From the NCBI RefSeq assembly GCF_000964545.1, contig NZ_BBVD01000019.1, forward strand, positions 1-64,000: a stretch of 64,000 nucleotides of DNA, written 5' to 3'. Source of the DNA: Comamonas thiooxydans (GTDB lineage: Bacteria; Pseudomonadota; Gammaproteobacteria; Burkholderiales; Burkholderiaceae_C). Positions 35,528 through 45,001 of this stretch are shown piece after piece; position 1 is the stretch's first letter; every line of letters starts with the position of its first letter. The position numbers were made by a program, and so were the translations under genes. The notes below the pieces were generated by a model. It did not search any database. It was not told the origin of the DNA and saw only the letters and a program-made list of their open reading frames with translations.

Positions 35528-36550
35528 ATGGAACACCATCACGCTGGCGCCCACCGCGTCGATCTGGTTGTCTACCCCGGCTTCAAGGCGCTGGAGGCCA
35601 TAGGCCCCATGTCCGTGTTTGACTATGCCAATGTGCATTTGCGGCACAAAGGCCTGCCTGACGGATATGTGGTGCGGGTGGTGGCGTCACAGGCCGGTCT
35701 GGTGCCCTCGGACACCTTGATGGGCTTGCAGGCCAGCCATACCCTGGCGCAGGTCGAGGCCGAGGGCACGGGGTGCACGGTGCTGCTGGTGGGCGCGCGC
35801 CATATCGAGCAGGTGCTGGCGGCTTCGCCCGAGCTGGTGGACTGGGTGGCGCGAGTGGCTCCCGGGGTCGGGCGCATGATCGCGCTGTGCAGCGGCAGTT
35901 TTTTTCTGGCAGCAGCCGGTTTGCTCAATGATCGCCGCGCGGCCACGCACTGGAGTGTGGCCGGGGCGCTTGCCCAGCGTTATCCGCGGGTGCAGGTGGA
36001 TGCCGATGCGATCTATGTGTGCGACGAAATCAAGGACAGCGACGGCATGCGTCAGCTCTGGACTTCGGCCGGTGTCACTGCCGGCATTGATCTGGCGCTG
36101 GCGGTGGTGGAGCATGATTTCGGCCATGCGCTGGCACTGCAGGTGGCGCGCGACCTGGTCATGTATCTCAAACGTCCCGGCGGCCAGTCTCAGTTCAGCG
36201 TATCCCTGGCCGCACAGGCCACGCAGCACAGCGCAGTGCAGGCTGCTCAGCAGTGGGTGCTGGAACACCTGGACCAGCCCATGCCGCTGGCGCTGCTGGC
36301 GGGCAAGGCAGCGATGAGCGAGCGCAATTTTCGCCGCGTCTTTCAGCAGGAGACCGGCTGCAGTCCCAGCAGTTTTGTGGAAAACGCTCGCCTGGAGCGG
36401 GCCAAGCAGCTGCTGGAGAATCTGGGCTCTGTGCCCCTCAAGACCGTGGCCGCCAAGGTCGGGTTGGGCTCGGAGCAGGCGCTGCGACATCTGTTTGTGC
36501 GCAAGCTGGGTATCACACCTGTGGCTTACCGGGAGCGGTTCGGAGACTGA
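35528..36550 (+). CDS. GlxA-type transcriptional regulator (DJ-1/PfpI domain plus AraC HTH)
   Basis: 340 residues. The N-terminal DJ-1/PfpI-like domain (residues 10-195: VDLVVYPGFKALEAIGPMSVF, ALCSGSFFLAAAGLL, ATHWSVAGALAQRYP) resembles an amidotransferase fold. The C-terminal AraC domain (about 230-335) has MSERNFRRVFQQETGCSPSSFV and VPLKTVAAKVGLGSEQALRHLF. Regulators of this layout often control metabolism of amines, carnitine or aromatic compounds. The target is not evident. The frame is open upstream to 35438; ATG 35528 matches the family start. Confidence 0.85.
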   Translation: MEHHHAGAHRVDLVVYPGFKALEAIGPMSVFDYANVHLRHKGLPDGYVVRVVASQAGLVPSDTLMGLQASHTLAQVEAEGTGCTVLLVGARHIEQVLAASPELVDWVARVAPGVGRMIALCSGSFFLAAAGLLNDRRAATHWSVAGALAQRYPRVQVDADAIYVCDEIKDSDGMRQLWTSAGVTAGIDLALAVVEHDFGHALALQVARDLVMYLKRPGGQSQFSVSLAAQATQHSAVQAAQQWVLEHLDQPMPLALLAGKAAMSERNFRRVFQQETGCSPSSFVENARLERAKQLLENLGSVPLKTVAAKVGLGSEQALRHLFVRKLGITPVAYRERFGD

Positions 36551-36597
36551 TGGGCTTGCGGCATCCTGTCGGAAGCCGCCGGTTTTCGGTCAGCCGA

Positions 36598-37053
36598 TCA
36601 GAACAGAGGGCTCTTGAAGAAATCCAGAGCGGCCTTGGCTGCAGCAAAATTGCGCTCGATCTGCGCCTGTTGCTCATCGTGGTTCGCGGTCTCGGCGGCA
36701 GGTTCGGCGGCGGACTTGGCCCTCTTTGGCGCCGCAGTTCTTTTCTTGTCTAGGCAGGGTGCATCCGAGCGGGATGCGGGTGCCAGTGCTGGAGCCTTGG
36801 GTGCGAGCAACCGGGTCAGGTCCAGCTCGGGATTGAGCTGCCACAGGCAGGACACATAGGTCGCCATGGCCACGGCCGGGTCGCCGCGCTCTATGCGTGC
36901 CATGGTAGGCTGGGAAATACCCAGCCGCTCTGCCCACTGCGTCTGTGTTTCGCCCCGACTCTTGCGCAGGGCCACTATGTGCTGGGCCAGCTGCGTTATC
37001 TGCAAAAGAATGGCGGGCGGAAACTCTGCGGGACTGGTGTTCTGGCGAGGCAT
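36598..37053 (-). CDS. XRE-family helix-turn-helix protein with Ala-rich tail
   Basis: 151 residues. Residues 20-75 are an XRE/Cro-type HTH (ALRKSRGETQTQWAERLGISQPTMARIERGDP), the form seen in HigA-like antitoxins and stand-alone regulators. Residues 90-151 form a low-complexity linker (PKRAKSAAEPAAE) ending in QIERNFAAAKAALDFFKSPLF. No toxin partner of suitable size adjoins it. It converges with the GlxA-type gene and is divergent from the membrane protein gene at 37207. Start chosen as the ATG at the limit of the frame; no strong ribosome site. Confidence 0.75.
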   Translation of the reverse strand: MPRQNTSPAEFPPAILLQITQLAQHIVALRKSRGETQTQWAERLGISQPTMARIERGDPAVAMATYVSCLWQLNPELDLTRLLAPKAPALAPASRSDAPCLDKKRTAAPKRAKSAAEPAAETANHDEQQAQIERNFAAAKAALDFFKSPLF

Positions 37054-37206
37054 ATGCCAATGGTAGGCAGATTTGGGGAGTGCTCAGGGCAAACAGGGCG
37101 CTCTTTGCATTGAGCCAGCAGTTTTCTTGACTGTCCTACGAAGCGGCCAGATCAAGTCTGCAAGCATGGACGGCGATGGATCGTCAACACGGTCTTGGAG
37201 TTGCTC

Positions 37207-37716
37207 ATGAAGTTTGTTCACTGGCTCTACACCCTGACTCATTCGCTGATTGCCCTGCTGTTCGGCCTGGCGGCGTTGTGCCTGATCTGGATGGCCGTCA
37301 CCAAGGCCTGGGCCGTGATTGCTGCCGGCCTGGAGCCGGAGGCCACGCTGCATGTGGTGGAGGCGCTGGGCATTCTGGCCTCAGGCGTGGTGGCTCTGCA
37401 GATTTCCCAGACCGTGATTGAAGAAGAGGTGGTGCGCGACGCCCATATCAGCGGCCCGACAAGAGTGCGTCGCTTTCTCTCACGCTTTATGGTGGTGCTG
37501 GTGGTCGCCCTGGCCGTCGAGGGATTGGTTGCCACCTTCAAGGCCCAGGAGCAGCCCGAGAAGCTGCTGTATTCCGCCGCCTTGGTCATTGCCGTCGGCA
37601 TGCTCATGGTCGGCTGGGGGGTGTTTGTTCACCTGAATCGTTCGGCGGAGGAACTGGAGCCCGAGGCCATGGAGGAGGCCAAGAGCGAGGACCGCAAGGT
37701 CAGCAACGACCACTGA
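37207..37716 (+). CDS. hypothetical membrane protein
   Basis: 169 residues with three to four hydrophobic segments (about residues 4-28, 36-55, 88-106 and 122-144) and an acidic C-terminus (EELEPEAMEEAKSEDRK). ATG 37207 has GGAG six bases upstream; TTG 37195 is less likely. I do not recognise the family. A strong terminator follows. Confidence 0.72.
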   Translation: MKFVHWLYTLTHSLIALLFGLAALCLIWMAVTKAWAVIAAGLEPEATLHVVEALGILASGVVALQISQTVIEEEVVRDAHISGPTRVRRFLSRFMVVLVVALAVEGLVATFKAQEQPEKLLYSAALVIAVGMLMVGWGVFVHLNRSAEELEPEAMEEAKSEDRKVSNDH

Positions 37717-37750
37717 CGCAGAGCGTGGTGCGGGCATGCGGCCTTGCGCA

Positions 37751-37786
37751 ATGAAAATGCCCTGAATTTCTTCAGGGCGTTTTCAT
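37751..37786. terminator. bidirectional terminator
   Basis: Near-perfect hairpin ATGAAAA.GCCCTGAA / TTCAGGGC.TTTTCAT with TTTC loop, A-rich on one side and T-rich on the other. It separates the membrane protein gene from the converging helicase gene. Confidence 0.9.
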
Positions 37787-37800
37787 TGCTGACTCAGGAC

Positions 37801-40800
37801 TCAGGTCAGCAGTCGATACAGCGTCCCGTTGAATGCCACGGCGCCGCTGCCATGCAGCGCATCGAGCTGCGTCAGCACCAGCTCGCGTACCGGCGCGGTG
37901 ACAGCGCTCAGGCCCAGCAGCCGGGCCACAGCAGCGGGCAGTTCCTCGCGCTGGCCGCCCAGGCTGCTCCTGAGGGCCAGGGCAATCGCTGCACGGATCT
38001 CGGCTGGCGGCAGGCAATCGATGCGGCGCAGATTGGCCGAGCCTACCTCTGCGCGATTGCGTACCCGCACCGCTCGTCCCGGCAGGTCGAGAAACTCCCC
38101 TTCTGCGGCCAGTGCCTCATCGGCCAGCAGCGATTGGCGTGCCTGCTCCAGCGCATCGCGCACGCGGCTGCCGGCGCGTTGCAGGCCCCAAAGCGTACGC
38201 ATGCGGGTGACCAGTTCGTCGAAATGAATCGGTCCTTCCAGCTCCACTGCCTGGTGCATCAGCTGGGCCAGCTTTGCGGTGGATTGGTTGTGCAGTTCTC
38301 CGGCGGGAACGGCAAAGCGGGCTTCCTGATAGAGGCTGTCGTCAGGGCCGGTGGCCGATTCCGTCTCGGCGCTTTCGGCATCGGACCGTGCTGCGCGTTC
38401 TATGACTTCTGTGGCTGTCTGTGACTGATGGGTGGGCATTAGCGGCTGAACTGGTTCGGCCTGCTTGCGCTGCCTGGCAGCTTCGACGGCGGCCAGGACA
38501 CGCTCGGTCTGGGCACGCGGCTGGCGGAACCAGTCGCAGCCCCAGATGCGCAGCAGCATCCAGCCCTGGCTCTCCAGCACCGACTGGCGCAGGCGGTCAC
38601 GGTCGCGTGCAGAGCGGCTGTGGTGATAGCTCATGCCGTCGCACTCAATGCCCAGCAGATAGCGCCCCGGCTGTTCTGGATCGACCACGGCCAGATCGAT
38701 GAAAAAGCCCGCAATGCCGATCTGAGTCTGCACCTGCAGACCCTGGGCCGTCAGCGCTTCGTACACATCTTCTTCGAGCGGCGACTCCAGATCGCGTCCG
38801 CTGATGCCGGCCAGGGCCAACTGGCCGGTGGCCGCGTATTGCAGGAATACCTTGAGCGCGGCCACGCCCTTGCCCTTGCCGCGTTCCAGGTCGATATCGT
38901 CGGCGGTGATGGATGAAAACACCTCGCAGCGCTGCTTGGCACGCGAGATCAGCACGTTCAGGCGGCGCTCGCCTCCATCGGCACTCACAGGGCCGAAGCG
39001 CATGGGCAGATAGCCCTGCGCGTTGCGCGCATAGGCCACCGAGATGAAGATCACATCGCGCTCGTCGCCCTGCACGTTTTCCAGGTTCTTGATGAAGAAG
39101 GGTTCGTTGGGATGGGCCACAAAAAAGGACTCTGCCTCGGGCTGCTGGCGACGCAGCAGTTCCAGCTCGTCCTGGATGGCGACTTTTTGCTGCAGCGAGA
39201 AAGCGGCCACGCCCAGGCTGAGCTGCGGCGACTGCTGTGCGTGTTGCATGATGGCGCGTGCAATGGTCTGGGCCTCGATGCGGTTGATGCGGCTGGCGCC
39301 GCTGTCAAAGCGGCCTTCGGGCAGATGGTGAAAGCGCAGCCCCATGCTCGAGCGGGCCGTGTAGGGGCTGGGCACGACGTAAAGGCTGCTGTTGTAGAAC
39401 TGCTGGTTGGACACCGCAATCAGCGACTGGTGGCGGCTGCGGTAATGCCAGCGCAGCATGAGCTGGGGCATGCCCTTGGCTAGGCACAGGCTCAGAATGC
39501 TCTCCACATCGGCAGCTCCGGCGATGAGCTGGTCTTCGTCCTCGTCGTCGAACTCGTCCTGTTCGCTGGTCATGCGCGAGAAAAAACGCGTGGGCGGCAG
39601 CTGGCGGTCGTCGCCCACCACCACCAGCTGCTTGCAGCGGGCGATGGCGCCCAGCGCATCCACGGGCTCGATCTGGCTGGCTTCGTCAATCACCAGCAGA
39701 TCGAACTCGACCGCACCAGGCTCCAGAAACTGGGCCACGGACAGGGGGCTCATCATGAACACGGGCTTGATGGCCTGGACGGCTTCGCCTGCGAGCTTGA
39801 ACAGCTTGCGCAGCGGCATATGGCCGCGCTTGCGCGCAATTTCGCCATTGAGCACGCCAAGCGGGCCCATGCCGGATGCGCTGCGTGGCACCTGCTCGTA
39901 ATGCGAGAGTGCCGACTGGGCGCGCGCGAGTTCGATGCGCTCCAGATCCAGCGCCCGGAACTGGCGCACCTTCTGGCTGTGCTGATCGCCGTTGAAAGCG
40001 ACCAGCTCGGGGTGAGCCTGAGTGGCCTGACGCAGCAGCGCTTCGTAATAAGCGCGTTCGAGGATGGCGGGCAGGGTTCCTTGTGCAATGGATTCATTCT
40101 CGAGCTGCTGCACCAGGACGGCCATGCCGGCCGCACGCGCCTGCTCACGGGTGGCGTGGTACGAGGTCCAGTCCAGCAAGGCGTTGGGCTCGGCGACCCA
40201 TTGTGCAAGACGCTCGCCAAAGTCGGCCAGCGGGATGCGGGCCAGATCGGCAGCGCCAAAGGCTTCCTGTGTCTCGAGCCGGTAGCCGTCCAGCAAGCTT
40301 TGCGCAGCATCATCGAATGCCTGCAGCGATGCACTGGCCCGGGCGGCCAGGTCCGCGCAATGTGCGGGCGATGGCAGCTGGGCATACAGCTGGCGAAAGG
40401 CGGCACTGCGGCCCTGTCCGTCGGGGCCGGCCATCCAGCCCAGCACGGCCTGCAGTTGCGCCCAGTCGCTTTGCTCGCCCTGCCACAGGCTGCCAAAGGC
40501 ATCTGCCCCCAGGATCTGCTGCTGGCCCAGGTTCTGGCGCAGTTGCTGGGCTTCGATCAGGCTGTCGAGCAGGTTCAGACGCTCTGCCCGTGAACTCGGC
40601 AATGTCGTTTTCAACTGGCCCTTGAGGTTGGCAATCGCCGCGCGGTAGCCGCTGTTGAAAATGCGAAACAGCGAGTCGCCATGTGCTGCGATGCTCTGGC
40701 GTGGGGCATTCCAGTCCGCCGTCCAGGCGGATTCGGCAAAGCTGCCGCGCAGGCTCTGCGCTTGCCGGCTGAACTGGGCGCCGCATTCGACCAGCTTGTG

Positions 40801-42585
40801 CAGCTGGCCCAGGCCCTGATCCCAGATGCTGTTGGCGACGGCCTGCCGGTCTATGGACGGGGCACTGGCGAGCTGCTGCGCCAGCGTGATCTGCTCATGC
40901 AGAGACTGCAGAGTCTGTGCCGCCGGCGCGCTCAGGGATTGCGCCAGCAGCTCAGCATCCTGCTGCAACCGGGCCAGCATTGCTTGCAGCGTCGGCAGTT
41001 GCTGGGCGAAGCGTTGCGCATCCAGCTTGAGCAGCGCCGGATGGCATACGCCGCGCCACGGGTGCCCGGCCACCGGGCTCACCTTGGATGCCGCCTGGCG
41101 CAGTGCTTCGACAATCTGCTGGCGTGAATGAAAGTCCTCGGGTGACCAGTTCTGTGCGCCTTGCAGCAGATCGGGCAGATGCGCGATCTGCACCGTATCC
41201 AGCCGCGCCAGCCGCCCCAGGATCTGGTAGGGCGTGAGTGTGCAGGGCGCCAGCGCCTGATGCATGGTCTGGCTGTGCGCGTTGAGCTGCTGCTGCACGT
41301 TGCTCAGCTCATGGATGATTTGCTCGCGGTGCTCCACACGCGGCTTGCCCAGATCGCGCGTGGCCTTGAGTTCCTCCAGCACCTTGCGCTTGTTGGCATG
41401 GTGGCTGTGCAGTTCCAGACAGGCAGGCCCAAGGCCCACGGATTTGAGGCGGCGGTTGACCACCTCAAGCGCCGCCATCTTCTCTGAGATGAACAGCACT
41501 TTCTTGCCGTCGGCAATCGCCGCTGCAATCACGTTGGTGATGGTCTGGGACTTGCCCGTGCCCGGCGGGCCTTGAATGACCAGGTTCTCGCCGCGGCGCA
41601 CGGCTTCGATGGCCAGTGACTGCGAGCTGTCCGCATCGACCACATGGCGCTGGCTGTCGACGGGGATCAGTTGGTCCACATTGGCGTCTTCGGGGAACAG
41701 ATGTTCGCGTGCCTCGAAGCCGTCCTGCAGCGCGGCAGCAATCAGCGCCTGCTGGTCCAGCCGCTTTTCCGGCGGCCAGGTCGCAGTGTCCAGATCGCGG
41801 TACATCAGGAACTTGGCAAAGCTGAAGAAGCCCAGCGTCATGGCGTCGGGCAACACTTGCCAGCCGGGCTGGGCTGCAGCCATGGCGGCGACCGCGGCCA
41901 GATAGGCGCGGGGGGCGAAGTCGTCGCCGGCATTGAATTCGGGCAGCTCCAGGCCAAAGTCGGCCTTGAGCTTGGCCGCCAGCGACAGGTTCTCCGCCGC
42001 GTCTTCCTGCAACCAGGACAGGGTGAAGCGCTCGGCCGCGCTTTTGCGCTCCAGTGCTACGGGCAGCAGAATCAGCGGCGCAAAACGCGGCTTGTCGGGA
42101 GCATTGCGGTCGAACCATTGCAGCTGACCCAGCGCCAGAAACAAGATGTTGACGCCCTGTTCCTCGATGAAGGTGCGGGCATCGGAATACATGTCCAGTA
42201 GCCGGCGCTGCAGCTTCTCGCTGGACAGGCGCGTCTGCAATTTCAGGTCACGATGGCGCTGGGCCACACCGCGCGCATCGAGCTGTTCGTCGACGCTTTC
42301 TTCGGGCTGGGGCAGGGCGAGGGTAGCCTGTGTCTCTAGGGCCTCTGCAGGGTCTGCGGCCGCTTGCTCCTCCTCGGCCTTTGCCGGCGCAAAGCTCATG
42401 GCTTTGCTTTCGCCCGCCAGCAGGCGATAGACCTCGTCCGTGCGTTCATCCGCAAAATGCAGCACGCGTGCCGTGGCGGCCTGAGGCAGGCTCAGCAGCC
42501 GGTTGCGTGTGGAGAGGTCCAGCAGCGCCTGGCGGCTTTTTTCGAGCTGGCGGGTGATGAGGGCGGAATTCGAGTCTGCGTGCAT
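37801..42585 (-). CDS. DUF4011 - SF1 helicase - Vsr-like nuclease - DUF3320 protein, candidate antiphage effector
   Basis: 1594 residues, the largest gene in the window. Order: DUF4011-type N-terminus (about 1-200, with LEKSRQALLDLSTRNRLLSL); SF1 helicase (UPF1/COG1112-like) with Walker A GPPGTGKS at 339-346, DEAS Walker B at 967-970, then VVVGDDRQLPPTRFF, LRWHYRSRHQ, VQGDERDVIFISV and LISRAKQR near 1210; a Vsr/MTES_1575-type nuclease (about 1265-1352) with FFIDLAV, IECDG (Glu1314, Asp1316), YHHSRSARDRDR and LLRIWGCDWFR; and a DUF3320 C-terminus (about 1370-1594). All helicase and nuclease key residues appear intact. This layout matches the single-gene antiphage candidate Hhe (DUF4011-helicase-Vsr, from memory). 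Between two terminators; no obvious operon partner. Confidence 0.85.
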   Translation of the reverse strand: MHADSNSALITRQLEKSRQALLDLSTRNRLLSLPQAATARVLHFADERTDEVYRLLAGESKAMSFAPAKAEEEQAAADPAEALETQATLALPQPEESVDEQLDARGVAQRHRDLKLQTRLSSEKLQRRLLDMYSDARTFIEEQGVNILFLALGQLQWFDRNAPDKPRFAPLILLPVALERKSAAERFTLSWLQEDAAENLSLAAKLKADFGLELPEFNAGDDFAPRAYLAAVAAMAAAQPGWQVLPDAMTLGFFSFAKFLMYRDLDTATWPPEKRLDQQALIAAALQDGFEAREHLFPEDANVDQLIPVDSQRHVVDADSSQSLAIEAVRRGENLVIQGPPGTGKSQTITNVIAAAIADGKKVLFISEKMAALEVVNRRLKSVGLGPACLELHSHHANKRKVLEELKATRDLGKPRVEHREQIIHELSNVQQQLNAHSQTMHQALAPCTLTPYQILGRLARLDTVQIAHLPDLLQGAQNWSPEDFHSRQQIVEALRQAASKVSPVAGHPWRGVCHPALLKLDAQRFAQQLPTLQAMLARLQQDAELLAQSLSAPAAQTLQSLHEQITLAQQLASAPSIDRQAVANSIWDQGLGQLHKLVECGAQFSRQAQSLRGSFAESAWTADWNAPRQSIAAHGDSLFRIFNSGYRAAIANLKGQLKTTLPSSRAERLNLLDSLIEAQQLRQNLGQQQILGADAFGSLWQGEQSDWAQLQAVLGWMAGPDGQGRSAAFRQLYAQLPSPAHCADLAARASASLQAFDDAAQSLLDGYRLETQEAFGAADLARIPLADFGERLAQWVAEPNALLDWTSYHATREQARAAGMAVLVQQLENESIAQGTLPAILERAYYEALLRQATQAHPELVAFNGDQHSQKVRQFRALDLERIELARAQSALSHYEQVPRSASGMGPLGVLNGEIARKRGHMPLRKLFKLAGEAVQAIKPVFMMSPLSVAQFLEPGAVEFDLLVIDEASQIEPVDALGAIARCKQLVVVGDDRQLPPTRFFSRMTSEQDEFDDEDEDQLIAGAADVESILSLCLAKGMPQLMLRWHYRSRHQSLIAVSNQQFYNSSLYVVPSPYTARSSMGLRFHHLPEGRFDSGASRINRIEAQTIARAIMQHAQQSPQLSLGVAAFSLQQKVAIQDELELLRRQQPEAESFFVAHPNEPFFIKNLENVQGDERDVIFISVAYARNAQGYLPMRFGPVSADGGERRLNVLISRAKQRCEVFSSITADDIDLERGKGKGVAALKVFLQYAATGQLALAGISGRDLESPLEEDVYEALTAQGLQVQTQIGIAGFFIDLAVVDPEQPGRYLLGIECDGMSYHHSRSARDRDRLRQSVLESQGWMLLRIWGCDWFRQPRAQTERVLAAVEAARQRKQAEPVQPLMPTHQSQTATEVIERAARSDAESAETESATGPDDSLYQEARFAVPAGELHNQSTAKLAQLMHQAVELEGPIHFDELVTRMRTLWGLQRAGSRVRDALEQARQSLLADEALAAEGEFLDLPGRAVRVRNRAEVGSANLRRIDCLPPAEIRAAIALALRSSLGGQREELPAAVARLLGLSAVTAPVRELVLTQLDALHGSGAVAFNGTLYRLLT

Positions 42586-42692
42586 GGGGCATCAAAAAGC
42601 ACAGTGAGCTGGCACTTTAGCGTGCTCTCTGGTGCTGCCAACGCTGATTGGCAATGTATGCACTGCGGTTCCGTACCCGTTTTACAAATTGA

Positions 42693-43214
42693 TCACAGTT
42701 TCCAGCCGAACTCGAGCGCAATGAAAGCCGAGCATTGGCCGCAGGTCTTTGGTGCAGCGCGGACCGTAACGCTGTAGCGCTCACCCTGCCAGCGCACCAG
42801 GGCTCCGGCGGCTGCCATGACGGGGCGTGTGTAGTTGGTGCGCAAGCCGGCATAAACGCCAGAGTGCAGATTGCCAAAAGTCAGCGGCGTGTACTCGCCT
42901 ATGGCGTAGGTGCTCCAGCGGTCGATGCTGTTGCGATAGAAGCCGGCCTGCACGGAGAAATTGCTGGAAAACTCTCGTCTGATACCCAGGCCCAGGTTTT
43001 CCTCGTTCCATGTTTTGCCACGTTTCCGTTCGCTGAAATGGTGGCTGACCGTGTGCAGATTGATATGCCATGCGCCCGCAGCCTGGCTGACCTGGGCAGA
43101 CTGATTGACCTCGACGGGCTGAGTGGTCTCGGCAGACTGATTGGCTTCGTCGGCCTGGACTGCGGAGCAGGCAATGACGATGGTCAACCCTGCCAGTGTT
43201 TTCAACGATTTCAT
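42693..43214 (-). CDS. small putative outer-membrane beta-barrel protein
   Basis: 173 residues with a signal peptide (MKSLKTLAGLTIVIACSAVQA) followed by a short linker with three repeats of the type Q-S-A/V-E/Q (SAETTQPVEVNQSAQVSQ). The mature part has alternating hydrophobic strands (INLHTVSHHF, LGLGIRREF, FSVQAGFYRNSI, HSGVYAGLRTNY) and ends LEFGWKL, with terminal aromatic-hydrophobic residues as in barrels. Size and pattern recall PagP/PagL-like eight-strand barrels, but catalytic residues cannot be assigned. GGGGG lies seven bases before ATG 43214. Divergent neighbours are AT-rich. Confidence 0.7.
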   Translation of the reverse strand: MKSLKTLAGLTIVIACSAVQADEANQSAETTQPVEVNQSAQVSQAAGAWHINLHTVSHHFSERKRGKTWNEENLGLGIRREFSSNFSVQAGFYRNSIDRWSTYAIGEYTPLTFGNLHSGVYAGLRTNYTRPVMAAAGALVRWQGERYSVTVRAAPKTCGQCSAFIALEFGWKL

Positions 43215-43580
43215 TGCCGTTCCCCCCTGCATCGCTTCACAGGCGCATGCAGACAGGTCAGTGACATCCTTGGCTCGCGTTCGCAGTGCTGCCAAGGGAC
43301 CTGGCTTACCAATTTTTATTTAAAAAATTCATGTAAACCATGTTTCCTAATGTCTATGACTATCGGTGTGGTGGATGTAAGAATAGTTCTTATCTATTGG
43401 TGATTGAATTTCAATTGGGTTTATGGAAATTTGGAGATTTCGCTGTCGAAAAAGCGGCAGGAAGAGGGAGCGGCTGCGTCCGGCCAGGTTGAAGGCGGTC
43501 TCTGTCAGACGCAAAAAAGGCCGCAAGGGCGGCCTTTTTGATGAGCTGAGGCGAGGGAGTCCTCGGCCTTGCGCGGTAGC
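43215..43580. other. AT-rich spacer between the barrel-like gene and rhlE
   Basis: 366 bases without a gene. Positions 43310-43430 are unusually AT-rich for this genome (TTTTTATTTAAAAAATT and similar) and contain TAAGAA-TAG-TTCTTA (43378-43392). This should hold the promoter of the leftward barrel-like gene. The rhlE terminator is at the right end. Confidence 0.6.
43513..43539. terminator. terminator after rhlE
   Basis: AAAAAAGGCCGC / GCGGCCTTTTT hairpin with AAGG loop. A run and T run are on both sides, so it works for rhlE (minus strand) and possibly in the other direction. Confidence 0.88.
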
Positions 43581-44876
43581 TTAATCGCCTGGCTGCTGCT
43601 TTGCGGCTGCAGCTGCGGCGCGCAGCTTGTCCTTCTTGCTGGGTCTGCGGCCCTTGATGCCGCCGTTGCCGTCTTGCGCGACCGGCGGTGGCGGTAGGGC
43701 TTCGGTAGGCTCGAAGCCCTGGATTTGCTCCAGATCGATCTCCAGCTGATTGCGCTTGCAGATCAGCTTCCAGTGTGCGGTGTCGGCGGGGCTTACAAAA
43801 GTGATGGCGCAACCAGCATGCCCTGCACGACCCGTGCGGCCAATTCTATGAATATAGTCGGCGGGCGAGCGGGGCAGGTCGTAGTTGATGACCGTGGGCA
43901 GCTGTGCGATATCGATACCGCGCGCGGCCAGGTCGGTGGTGATGAGCAGTTGCCAGCGCTTGGCCTTGAACTGGTCGAGCACGTCCTTGCGCGCACCCTG
44001 GCTCATATCGCCGTGGAAGGTGGTGGCGTAGATGCCAGCCTTGTAGAGCTTGTCGGCCAGCATTTCGGCGGTGTGGCGCTTGGCGACAAAGACCAGGGCT
44101 CGTTCCCATTCGGGCTGGTTCTCGCCTTGCTTGACGAGCTGGCGCAGCAGCTGGGTGCGGCGGGTGCCGTCCACGGCAATGGCGCGCTGGCTGATGTTCT
44201 CGGGGCTGGTCGAATGCTCGGCGGCCTGGTCGGCATCGACCTGCACCCGAACGGGGTCGTGCAGCAGGCGGGTGGCCAGCGCCTCCACGTTCTGCGGGAA
44301 GGTGGCCGAGAACAGCATGGTTTGGCGTTTGGCGGGCAGCAGGGCCAGCACGCGGTTGAGTTCTTCGGCAAAGCCCTGGTCCAGCAGGCGATCCGCCTCG
44401 TCCAGAACCAGATGCTGCACCGCGTTCAGGCGCACGGCATTGTGCTCCACCAGATCCAGCAGGCGGCCCGGCGTGGCGACCAGAAAGTCGGCGCTGCCAC
44501 GCAGCTGCATCATCTGCGGGTTGATGGAGACACCGCCATAGACCACGCGGCTGCGTGGTTGCTCACGCAACTGGCGCGTGATGTCGCTCAGGCTTTCATG
44601 AACCTGCAGGGCCAGCTCGCGCGTGGGCACCAGAATCAAGGTGGCCAGCGGCCGCACAAAGCCGGTGTGGCCGCGCTTTTGCGCCAGCCAGGCCTGCAGC
44701 AGGGGCAGCAGATAGGCCATGGTCTTGCCCGAGCCCGTGGGCGCGCAGGCCCAGAGATCGCGTCCGGCCAGCACGGCGGGGATGGCCTCGGTCTGAATCG
44801 GCGTCGCGTCGCGCAGACCCAGATCGAGTGTGGCATCCAGAAGCTCGGCGCGCAGGCCTAGGGGGGCAAAAGACAT
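43581..44876 (-). CDS. rhlE: DEAD-box ATP-dependent RNA helicase, RhlE-like
   Basis: 431 residues with all DEAD-box motifs: Q motif (LGLRDATPIQTEAIP), APTGSGKT, PTRELALQ, TPGRLLD, DEAD in LVLDEADRLLDQGF, SAT, and the C-terminal GDMSQGAR, TTDLAARGIDI and HRIGRTGR. A basic tail (GRRPSKKDKLRAAAAAAKQ) follows. RhlE-type helicases unwind RNA during ribosome assembly and mRNA decay, often at low temperature. The frame opens at 44996, but MSFAPLGL at 44876 is the usual RhlE start. Confidence 0.92.
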   Translation of the reverse strand: MSFAPLGLRAELLDATLDLGLRDATPIQTEAIPAVLAGRDLWACAPTGSGKTMAYLLPLLQAWLAQKRGHTGFVRPLATLILVPTRELALQVHESLSDITRQLREQPRSRVVYGGVSINPQMMQLRGSADFLVATPGRLLDLVEHNAVRLNAVQHLVLDEADRLLDQGFAEELNRVLALLPAKRQTMLFSATFPQNVEALATRLLHDPVRVQVDADQAAEHSTSPENISQRAIAVDGTRRTQLLRQLVKQGENQPEWERALVFVAKRHTAEMLADKLYKAGIYATTFHGDMSQGARKDVLDQFKAKRWQLLITTDLAARGIDIAQLPTVINYDLPRSPADYIHRIGRTGRAGHAGCAITFVSPADTAHWKLICKRNQLEIDLEQIQGFEPTEALPPPPVAQDGNGGIKGRRPSKKDKLRAAAAAAKQQPGD

Positions 44877-45001
44877 AGAAGAATCAATAGCGGTGTGCAG
44901 GAGGCGCATTGTGCGGGAATTGCCGCGTCGCAGCGAGGCGCAGGGACAAGCGCGGCGGCAGGCTACATTCGCAGGATTACAACCCGCAAGGAGCATCAGC
45001 C

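Noticed and set aside
36598..37716. XRE gene and adjacent membrane-protein gene as a classical toxin-antitoxin pair
   Set aside because: They are divergent rather than overlapping in one operon, the HTH protein has a long non-standard tail and the membrane protein does not resemble a known toxin.
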